64,000 nucleotides of DNA from Paenibacillus riograndensis SBR5. GTDB taxonomy: Bacteria > Bacillota > Bacilli > Paenibacillales > Paenibacillaceae. Below, piece after piece: positions 53,001 through 62,100 of this stretch. The stretch is taken from positions 6,753,532 to 6,817,531 of the forward strand of contig NZ_LN831776.1 of NCBI RefSeq assembly GCF_000981585.1, given 5' to 3'. Made by a program: the position numbers and the translations under genes. The notes beneath the pieces were generated by a model that was not told where the DNA came from, searched no databases, and saw only the letters and a program-made list of their open reading frames with translations. Position 1 is the stretch's first letter, and each line of letters starts with the position of its first letter.

Positions 53001-54824
53001 ATCCGCACCATCACAATAAGCCCCGCACAGCAGCTGTAAATCTGCTATGGACTTGTGGGATGATTCTGTTAAACCTCCGCTGCCGGTCATGCTTTTACCT
53101 ATAAATTTCAGGTTCCGCTCCAGTTTCCGGTAATAGATATCTTCAGCTTTATAGGTTCCCGCTCCATTACGGGCCAGCAGCTTCAGCTTGCGGATCAATT
53201 CCTCGGTGGACGAAACGATCATTGCGATTCTGCATTGATTAGGAAGCCTTCCGGTATTGACGGTGTAGCAGAGGTCACTTATTCTTAATTCTTGTTCCTT
53301 GCCGAGAAACTCTAAATAATTCAAAATCAGTTTCTCCAATGACGCTTCAGTTTTGGCAGACACGGTAAAAATATGATTGGCCGGGACTTCGTCCTGGCGC
53401 TGCTCCAGCGGGGGAGGCCCCTCCAGGACGACATGGGCATTGGTTCCGCTAAGGCCGAAGCTGCTGATCCCGCATCTGTACACCCCGTCATAGCCCTTCC
53501 AATCGGTGGTCTGATCGTTCACATACACCGGTGAGCTGCTGAATTGGATATTCCGGTTGGGAACTTTGAAATGCAGGCTGGGCGGGATTTTTCTATACTG
53601 TATGGCCATCACTGCCTTGATCAGTCCCGCCAGCCCTGCCAGACTGTCCAGATGGCCGATATTGGTCTTCACGGAGCCGATGGCGCAAAACTGCTTACGG
53701 TCTGTGAACCGGTTGAAGGCCCGGTGTATGGCATGAACCTCAATTGGGTCTCCCAGCTTGGTACCCGTACCATGTGCTTCCCAATAGGTAACCGTTTGGG
53801 GGTCAATACGCGCTTCTTTCCAAGCGTCTGTAATTACATTTTCCTGTGCAGTCATGTTGGGAGCCGTAATTCCCACAGAGCTGCCGTCTTGATTGACGGC
53901 ACTCCCCTTAATCACTGCATAAATATGATCCCGGTCCCGGATCGCCTTGTCCAGCGGTTTGATCAGAACTGCCGCAACGCCTTCCCCGCTGTTGGTGCCA
54001 TCCGCCTGATCATCGAAAGTTCTAATACTGGAGTCCGAGGAGGTAATCCCGATGTTCAGGTTGTTCTCCTCTTCCGTCTTGGGAAATATCTTAATATTGA
54101 CACCCCCGACCAGGGCGGCCTCACATTCATGATTTTTTATAGCTTGGCAGGCCACATGCAGCGCAACCAGAGAGGATGAACAGGCCGTATCAATCATCAT
54201 GGAAGGGCCTTTGAAATCCAAAATATAAGCCAATCTGCCGGCGATGACGGACTTGATGTTCCCCGCGGTCGACAGACCGATCAATGACGGATCACCTTGC
54301 TCAATCAGCTTGAAATATTCGTTGCTGCCGTCACTGCTCAGACCTACATAAACTCCTGTCTTGCTTCCGCATAATTTCCCCCCGCCATAACCTGCGTCTT
54401 CCAAGGTACTCCAGGCTGATTCCAAAAACAGCCTCTGTCTGGGATCAATCAGCTTGGCTTCATTGGGCAGTATTCCAAAAAAACCGCAGTCAAATTTATC
54501 GATCTCATCCAGGTACGCAATCCTCGTATACTGGGTGTCTTCATGTGGAGACTTCCCCCCGCTGAATTCGAGATATCTGTCAGCGTCCGCTTTCCTGTGC
54601 AGGGGGATTTCTCGGATGCACTCTTTTCCTTTCAGAAGGACCTCCCAGAAGGCCCGCAGGTCATTAGCCTCACCGAACTTGCCGGACATGCCGATAATGG
54701 CAATGTCGCTCTCAGACATCGGCTTCACTGCGGAGTCCCGAAGAAGCCTATCTTCGGATTCAAGGGTGCTGGCGGTGAAAGCCGAAGCTTTCAGCTCCTT
54801 TAAGCTGATAAAACCATTTTTCAT
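50010..54824 (-). CDS. Trans-AT polyketide synthase module: KS-DH*-KR-ACP
   Basis: A 1604-residue PKS module without AT. The first 40 residues lack the docking helix pair seen in the two later KS proteins. KS: Cys215 in DTACSSS, HGTGT, NIGHL. DH about 660-945: the motif reads HQVNDACVIP, so catalytic His and Pro remain but the usual Gly is Asp; the second-site Asp is in HPAMMDCA (about 864). KR: TGGLGGLG (about 1191), FSSI and ADYTAANAY (about 1348). ACP: LGGDSI (about 1508). The C-terminus (ILSKLASGELEVSEANQLL) resembles a docking element. It should take the peptidyl-Gly chain from the NRPS and add a first two-carbon unit. Confidence 0.94.
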   Translation of the reverse strand: MKNGFISLKELKASAFTASTLESEDRLLRDSAVKPMSESDIAIIGMSGKFGEANDLRAFWEVLLKGKECIREIPLHRKADADRYLEFSGGKSPHEDTQYTRIAYLDEIDKFDCGFFGILPNEAKLIDPRQRLFLESAWSTLEDAGYGGGKLCGSKTGVYVGLSSDGSNEYFKLIEQGDPSLIGLSTAGNIKSVIAGRLAYILDFKGPSMMIDTACSSSLVALHVACQAIKNHECEAALVGGVNIKIFPKTEEENNLNIGITSSDSSIRTFDDQADGTNSGEGVAAVLIKPLDKAIRDRDHIYAVIKGSAVNQDGSSVGITAPNMTAQENVITDAWKEARIDPQTVTYWEAHGTGTKLGDPIEVHAIHRAFNRFTDRKQFCAIGSVKTNIGHLDSLAGLAGLIKAVMAIQYRKIPPSLHFKVPNRNIQFSSSPVYVNDQTTDWKGYDGVYRCGISSFGLSGTNAHVVLEGPPPLEQRQDEVPANHIFTVSAKTEASLEKLILNYLEFLGKEQELRISDLCYTVNTGRLPNQCRIAMIVSSTEELIRKLKLLARNGAGTYKAEDIYYRKLERNLKFIGKSMTGSGGLTESSHKSIADLQLLCGAYCDGADMDFEGIYRQLDCRKVSWPTYAFEQKRLWVELPESRRSLTAARTRHPLLQERAVSSLNLEVYVSYLNVQDFWVLNEHQVNDACVIPGTAYLDMAKEIGTRHFGEARDIILSDVSFLNLLKVEKDEVKEIHTIVNIKDDALKFTVASRASAAEEWIKHAEAWIGRKERQPHTTYDIETLKTTYDSVYAIRRNQSWPVIEESSYTSVQYVEDTNRPESIINVGGRWKCTNAIYRSKEGVLCELEIQAEYAEDLEQFYLHPAMMDCAVNAGTFTINEDTYLPYYYKEFRIFGPTPKKFYSYITKKNNENEETGKFDLLLLNEQGEVFGEISSYIVKRVHSFTPLEQPSAQKSIYHKLGWVEKNEYKLLRRSEANGGILLFHNQAKLAGEIIASLRQAGKKVIEAIPGQAFSERGEQAYSLGGRQEDYDKLFAAIELQKISQIIHLMTIQDHSAEGGHQQLEYNLKLGLDSLFYLSQSIMKHPNDPVELVLFAEHVHRISGSETAVNPHHAAFFGLGKVLGKEYSKLNVRCIDIDGETRAAECIREINGEKQVELVGYREGRPYVQELQAVPVPALPDQQAEIKKDGVYIITGGLGGLGLEVARYLSSLAKVNLILVGRSGLSHPIDPGSKNHTRTEIMNHIRANGSNVDCYQADVADEREMQAMLAQLRQRYTSINGIFHCAGVAGEGFIFRKDKAAFDRVTRPKIQGTRILDKLTAEDKLDFFVMFSSITSLSGSMGQADYTAANAYLDSYAEYRSLIKPEQKTLTINWCGWKDTGMLADYRNKLGKEAGTEENQNEQGFKNIGTREAIEALNVVLNKEISKVIIGELDDKVFGLYKDQITFSLAPEIAARIRPTRPKAPGHTGLPPVPMEHRDYSGIESAIVKAWVKVLGLEQININDKFYDLGGDSISAIYLVKEIGKVFPSLIDISDIFTYPSISEMSDYIQSLLEDRNGHAAGSVQPVTSEEETEEDLDGILSKLASGELEVSEANQLLYSGQKS

Positions 54825-54872
54825 TTCCCCACCTCGTCATTAATTGTGGAATCGCAGCTTGCCGGTGATGCG

Positions 54873-56129
54873 TTATACACTGAAATTTTCGAAATATTTC
54901 CGGGTATTTGTCTCCTGAAACAATTGGTTGAACCGTTCGATCTGCTCTTCCTTTGGGGTCTGCTTCGTTTGAAAGACGGATCTCAGCATGTCTACAGCCT
55001 GATGCATTTGTTCTACCGTGGGCTGTTTTCCCGTTTCCTCAAGCTCAGCCTGAAGCTTCGCGATCCGTTCATACGGCTCGATGACCCCGCGCGTATATTC
55101 TTCGTTGTTCCAATTGTTATTTTTGGTGGCTACAGAGATTCCGAGGCTGCGGGAGATCAGAGTGAACGTGCTTGACGAATTGGAGGTTCCTTTCTCTGGC
55201 AGCAGAGCTGCTTGAATTTCTTCGATATCCTCCTGTTTGTCATAGCTGTAAGCAGCAATCCCTGTATTGTTTCTGACCAGATTTCTTAACGTCGCTTTGG
55301 GCCCAAATTCAATGGCGGTGTCTATCCCGTTCCGCTCCAGATATTTCATTGTCGCATACCAGTTCACCGGATTTACGATCTGCTGTGTCAGGATATCCCT
55401 GATCTGCCCTTTATCCTCATAAGGCAATGCGGACACATTGGATATCACCTGATATTGAGGCTGACTGAAATTGTAATTGCCCAGCTCACGGTTTAATTTC
55501 ACTGCTGCCGGTTCCATGATTGGAGAATGGAAGGCTGCGCTGACATTCAGTTTGAAGATTTGTGCTCCTTGATTTTTCAGGACCTCAACAAGACGTTCAA
55601 CAGCCTGCGCTTCTCCCGAGACTACAATATCCTTGTTCCCGTTATAGTTGGAAATCCCAATAATTCTTCCCTGGGCAGAGAGCGTTCTGCACTCCTCCTC
55701 AATGACGCTGTCCTCCACATCCCTGATCGCCGCCATGGCTCCTGCTCCAGTTTCTGCCGCTTCCTTCATATACAAGCCTCTGGCTCTGACCAGCTTGACA
55801 GCATCTGCAAATTCAATCGCCCCTGCGGCTGCCAGAGCGGAGTATTCACCCAGACTGTGGCCGGCGGCATAGCAGGGCTGTTCTCCAATTTCCTGCATAT
55901 ATACCCTGTACTGGGCTATGCTTGCTGCCAATATGGCCGGCTGTGTATTTTCTGTCCGGGATAACTCACTTGAACTGCCTTCAAAACAGAGCCTGCCCAG
56001 ATCAAATCCCAAAACCTCACTAGCCTCAGCATAGGTTTCTTTGGCAATACTGAAGTTATCATAGAGGCTTTTGCCCATCCCCACATACTGGGAGCCTTGG
56101 CCTGAGAAGAGAAATGCTATTTTTGACAT
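54873..56129 (-). CDS. Discrete malonyl-CoA acyltransferase (trans-AT)
   Basis: A 418-residue FabD-like acyltransferase that loads malonyl groups on the AT-less PKS carriers. FLFSGQGSQYVGMG opens the fold; the nucleophile is Ser92 in GHSLGEYS; the second catalytic residue is His202 in AAFHSPIM. The FHSP context favours malonyl over methylmalonyl. The catalytic core ends near residue 300; about 115 further residues of charged, helical sequence follow, longer than housekeeping FabD. It is encoded between the NRPS and first PKS genes, with 48- and 65-base gaps, in one operon. This gene is the direct evidence that the line is of the trans-AT kind. Confidence 0.94.
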   Translation of the reverse strand: MSKIAFLFSGQGSQYVGMGKSLYDNFSIAKETYAEASEVLGFDLGRLCFEGSSSELSRTENTQPAILAASIAQYRVYMQEIGEQPCYAAGHSLGEYSALAAAGAIEFADAVKLVRARGLYMKEAAETGAGAMAAIRDVEDSVIEEECRTLSAQGRIIGISNYNGNKDIVVSGEAQAVERLVEVLKNQGAQIFKLNVSAAFHSPIMEPAAVKLNRELGNYNFSQPQYQVISNVSALPYEDKGQIRDILTQQIVNPVNWYATMKYLERNGIDTAIEFGPKATLRNLVRNNTGIAAYSYDKQEDIEEIQAALLPEKGTSNSSSTFTLISRSLGISVATKNNNWNNEEYTRGVIEPYERIAKLQAELEETGKQPTVEQMHQAVDMLRSVFQTKQTPKEEQIERFNQLFQETNTRKYFENFSV

Positions 56130-56194
56130 TGTATATTCCCCAATCTGTTTAAGATTTTAATAATATGAGAAAAGTTTCACATCGGACTGTACTT

Positions 56195-59100
56195 CTACAC
56201 TTCCACTTCACTTGAAGTGCGTTCACCGCTCTCTATGATGACTTGCAGCAGCTTAATATATTGATTGAACAGCTCGTACATTTTGGCCTGCTTCAGCTTG
56301 CTGCGGTTATACCTCCATACGATTTCAATCTCACCGGCCTTCTCGGCGGCTTCAAGCACCAAATCATCGTCCTCATGATCCGCTGCCGGATGGCTGTCAT
56401 TCACCCTTGAGAACAGGGGTACCACGGTGCTTCCCGAGCCGGTTCTGAACATTTCCAGGTCACTTTGAACCGTGTAGCGGGGGGACTCAAGCAGATGCTT
56501 ATGCTGGTCCTTAACCAGGCTGACAATCTCATAAAAGTTATCAAGTCCAGTTATATCCGCCTCAATCCAGCCGAACCTGCCGGCTGCCTGATCGGAGAAC
56601 TGCACGGCAAGCCGTTCCCTTTGGCAGATGTCAGATAAGAGGAAGACATAACCGGCCAGCAATAGATGAATGATTTCATAGCGGTTACGGGTGCATGCCT
56701 GCACCAGCCCGGCATAGGAATCTCCCGCGAAGCTGAATCTCAGAACGCGGCCGTCATCAGGCTCAGCCTCTCCGGCAAGATATACAGCAGGCAATTCAAT
56801 TGCCATCCCCTCATGATCCAGGGCAACCGCTGCCTCGGCGAAGGCGGACTGATTATCAATGAACTGGGCCAGCCTGCTGATCGTCGGATAAGAAAAGATA
56901 TCGGTGATTTGAATTTTACCCGGATACAGCTTCTGGAGCTCGTTATACATGGCCACAATTTTCAGGGAGTTACCGCCTACCTCAAAGAAGTTATCATAGA
57001 TGCCGACCTGCTCAATGTTCAGAATCAACGACCAGACCTGTTGAATCTCTTTCTGGAGATCTGTAACTGCCTCTTCATAGTCATCCCGCAGCTCCGGACG
57101 TACGTTCCCCGGTTTCGGCAAGGCCTTAAGATTGGTTTTGCCATTTGCGGTCAGCGGAATTTCATCAATCTGAATGTACATCTGCGGCATCATATACTTA
57201 GGCAGAACGGGCGACAGAAAATTTACAAGCTCAGACGTACTTATCTTCTCTGCGGCCACAAAATATAACACCAGATCCTGTGAGCCCAAAGAATTGGGTT
57301 GTCCGGCCACTACACATTGCGTGATCTTGTCATGCCGGGCTGCTACACTTTCAATTTCCCCCAGCTCAATACGGTACCCGCCAATTTTGACCTGATTGTC
57401 CAATCTCCCGATCACATCCAGCTCTCCATTCGGCAGCCATCTGGCTAAATCTCCTGTTGTGTACATCTTCGTGCCTTGCATAAAAGGGTTGTCCACGAAT
57501 TTGGATGCAGTCAGCTCTTCCTTATGCAAGTAGCCCCTCGCTACGCCGTCTCCGGCTATGCACAATTCACCCGCAACGCCTATAGGCGCCAGATGTCCGG
57601 CTTGATCCACAATGTAGACCTGCGTATTCGCTATGGGCTTTCCGACATTCACACTGTTTTCGTGAGTCAGTTCTTTTACAGTGGACCAGATCGTGGTTTC
57701 AGTCGGGCCATACATATTGTAGATTCTGGAGTCCGTGAACTTTTGTAGCTGGACCAGCAAATCCTTCGGAAATCCTTCCCCCCCAATCATCATGAGCTTC
57801 AATTTTTTAAAGCTTTCTGCCGTATTGCTGCAGTTTAGCATTAGCTTCAGCCTGGACGGAGTCAACTGAATTGTGTTTACTTCTGAATCCAATATGACTT
57901 TGTTTAGCAAGTGAGGGTCCTTCTGCTCTTCTTCACTGGCAATGACCACCTTTAAGCCCCGGGTGAGCGGCAGCAGCGATTCTAAGCCGAAAATATCAAA
58001 GGAGCACGTAGTTACCGAGAGAATGATTTTATCCTCCGTGAAGCTTATCCGGTCTGTAATTCCTTTAATAAAGTTGTGGACCCCCCGCTGTTCTACCGCC
58101 ACCCCCTTAGGATTGCCGGTGGAACCTGAAGTATAGAGTACATAAGCCAGGTCATCGGCTTTGGTAATGCTCTGAAGATTGGAGTCATCTTCATCCTGTA
58201 TCTGCTTTGAGCCAATATCCAAGATGGTGACAGCTTCATTCAAGCCCAAGGGAGCCGCCAGACCTTTTTCAGTTAATAGAAGACTGGCTTGGCTGTCCTG
58301 AAGCATATAGTGAATTCTGTCTACCGGATAATCGGTATCCAGAGGCAAATAGCCCCCTCCCGCCTTTAATATTCCGAGAATGCCCACCAGCAGATTTAAA
58401 GATCTTTTTACCAGAATCGGAACAATGACATTGGCACCCACACTGTTTCTCCGCAAAACCCTGGCCAATTGGTTCGCTCTCTTGTTCAGCTCCCTGTAGC
58501 TTAAAACTGTGCCATGAAACTCCAGTGCTATAGCTTCCGGCGTCCGTTCGGCCTGTTCTTCGAACAACTGTGCAATGGTCTTCTCTTTGGCATAAGCTGT
58601 CCCGGTGCAGTTAAGCTCATACAACAGCTTGTTTCTTTCCTGTTCACTCACCATATCAATGCTCTCTGCCGCTTGGTCCGGATTAGACACCGCACAGCTT
58701 AGCACATGCATCAGATTATCCATCAGGGCATTTATGACGTCCCTGCTGTACTTGCAGCCATTATACGTAATCTTTATTTGCAGTGTACGGCCGGGAGCAA
58801 TCAGAATCTCCAGATCATAATTGGTTTGCTCAAACCCCTGGGCTGCGGTAATTTTCACCTCTCTTCCTTCAGCTTCCTGGAGATCAGCCAGGCTTTGATC
58901 GACAGGATAATTCTCGTAGACCACTACATGATTGATTAGATTATTTTTCATAGGGGACAAGGCCTGAATCTCTGCCAGCTGGCAAAAGCTGAATGCATTG
59001 GCATGGATGAAATCCTTATTCAGCTTCTTGGCCAGAGCAATAAAGGATAGCTGGTCCCCCCCTGTGACCCGGACTGGTACGGTGTTGATGCATAAGCCCA

Positions 59101-62100
59101 CCATCCTCTCGATTCCTTTAATATCACTAGGTCTGCCGGACACGACAGAGCCGAATACAACATCATGGGTATTGCTGTATTTTTGCAGAACTACTCCCCA
59201 AGCGGTCTGGATTACCGAGCTTAAGGTTATGCCGTTGGCTTCAGCAAGGGACTTCAGCTTGGCTGTTGCCTGCGCGTCCAGTGAGGTCCGCTCCTGTTGA
59301 TGCATGAAGCCCTTTTCCTGATGCTGCAGCTCAGGTATCACCGTTCCCGACTCGTAAGCCTCTAAATAGGACTGCCAGTAATCCAGTGCAGCAGCTTTAT
59401 CCTGATGGTCCAGCCAATCCAAGTAATCGCTGTAAGGCACGGCCTTCTCTTGTTTCAGCTCTGCTTCTTGAAGCCGGGCTTTATATTGGGCTATCACTTC
59501 CTGGAGTATAATGCCTGCGCTCCAGCCGTCCATAATAATATGATGGAAACTGTACACGACCTTGAAATTGCCGGTATCCGTCTTTAGGACAGCTACCCGG
59601 AGCAGGCAGTCTTGTTCAAGATCAAAAGGATTGCTTCTATCCTGTACCTTGAACTGTTCTATATAGCTGCTCTGCTCCTGCATGCTCCGGGAACTGATAT
59701 CCTCGTAATGAATGCGGAGCTTTCTCTCCTTTAGAACCGCTTGCTTGAATTTTTTAATATCATGATAGAAAAAGGCGGTTCTTAGAATCTCATATTTTCC
59801 GGTCAATTCATTCAGAACCATGTTCAGAATTTCTACATTCAGGTATCCTTCAATGTTCAATTCGCTTTGCTCGAAATATGTGCTGGAGCCTGCATCCACG
59901 ATGGTGTTATACATCATTCCCTCCTGCATAGGTGACAAGGAATGAATCTTCTCGATTTCTTGTCCGCAGGCAAGCAGTGTGTCCAGATCCTCCAGGCTCA
60001 AATCCGGATCTCCATAGTCCCATGGCGTTTTCTCTGCAGTCTGCCGATGTGCGCAATGATCTATGACTTGAAGCAGGCTGGTGTGATAAGCTGCGGTTAA
60101 TTGTGCAACCGTTTCACGTGTATATTCCAGCGTGCTGTAGCTGAACACCAGCTCCAGCTCTCCCTCCATAATCAGACCATTGATATCAATCCCTTTAAGC
60201 TTATTGTTATCAATCGAAATGCTGGCTCCGCTGGACAGTCTGGAAAATTCCAGCAGGCTGCTTCCGGCTTCCCTCCCGAATTCACCCAGATAATTAAAGC
60301 TTACTTCAGGCTCGAAAGCGCGCAGCTCCTTATTCCCGTCCGCCAGGTATTTCCATATTCCATATCCAATGCCCTTGTGGGGGACATGCCTCAGCATTTC
60401 CTTGGTACGCTTGAGGGAGTAGGCAAGATCATGGCTACGGGTCATATCTAGGACGACCGGAAAGATTGTAGTGAACCAGCCGATGGTCCGGTCTATTGAA
60501 ACCCCCTGGAAGATTTCCTCTCTTCCGTGCCCTTCAAGGCTTACAAGCAGCTGATCCATCCCTCCCCACTCCTTGAAGGCAAGCCCCAGGGAACAGAGCA
60601 AAACATCATTAATCTGCGTGTTATACGCCGTATTGCAATTTCTCAAGAGCTTGGCGGTTTGTTCCTTGGAGAAGTTAAGGCTGACCTCCATTCGCTCGCC
60701 GCATCCCCTGTTTTCTTCCCCGAAGTCCTTAGGCAATGGTCCGCTGCCTGTATTCGTGATTCCTTTCCAGTATTCCGCCTCCTTCAGCAGCACTTTGCCC
60801 GATGCGTATTCCTTCAGCTTCTGCGCCCAAGATCTGTAGGATGCTGTTTTGGGCGGAAGGCTTGCGGCGGCTCCAGCAGCAATATTCCGGTAAGCTGTTT
60901 CCAGATCCGCAATCAGAATTCTCCACGACACCCCGTCTATAACCAGGTGATGCACAGCCACAAGCAGATGATCTCCCAGAGAAGTCTTGAACAATCCCAG
61001 CTTGACCAGGAGCCCTTCCTCCAGATCAAGCCCTTTCTGCAATTCATCGGACAGTGCGGGAATGCTGCGCTTCTCGTCCTGGCCCCTCAGATCATAGACA
61101 TCCAGGGTAAACGCAGCCCCGGCACAATCCGCACTGCGATTCCATTGCGTAATCCCATCTGGCGTTCTTTTGTACACCATTCTTAGGGCATCATGATGAA
61201 CCAGGATAGCCACCACTGCTTTTCGTAATATCTCTTCGTCCAAACCTTCTTTTCTATAGAACATAAAGGCCTGATTGTAATGGTTTTCTTGTGGAAGCCC
61301 CTGCTCAAAAAACCACTGTTGAACCGGCAGGAATGGCACGCTGCCCTCAACGGCTTCCTGAGGTGCCTGTACATCCTCGTGTTTAACATAACCGGCGAGC
61401 TCTTTAATGCTGGGATATTGCATCAAATCCTTCACCTCAAGTCTGAGGCCATGCTCCCTCAATGCCGATACAATGAGGATGGATTTGATGGAGTCTCCCC
61501 CCATTTCATAATAGTTATAATTGGTGCCTATGGGTTCGATATTAAGCACCCTTTGCCAGACGTCTACCAGAATTTCTTCAACCTTATTGTTCGGAGCCTC
61601 ATAAGAAGCAGCAAGCATTTCGCTGATATCCACTGCCGGCAAGGCTTTGATGTCCACTTTTCCGTTTGAGCTCAATGGCAGCTTGGCGATCTGAACGGTA
61701 AAGCCGGGAACCATATAGTTGGGGAGTTCCTTCGACAACCTTCCCTTAACTTCCGATGCGATTACCTCTTTATTGGATACTACATAAGCACATAAGTAGT
61801 TATGGCCCTGCTCATCTGTTCTGGCTACAACAACCGCTTCTGTTATGTCCGGCATTTGCAGCAGCCGGTTTTCGATCTCGCCGGTTTCGATCCGGTAGCC
61901 TCTTATTTTGACTTGATTGTCCATTCTCCCCAGATATTCTACCGTGCCGTCAGAAAGCCATCTCGCCATGTCCCCGGTTTTGTATAATTTGCTGCCTGCG
62001 TTAAAAGGATGATCTACGAATTTTTCGGCTGTCAACGCTTCTTTGTGCAGATATCCCCGCGCTACCCCGTCGCCGCCAATACATAACTCTCCGGCAACGC

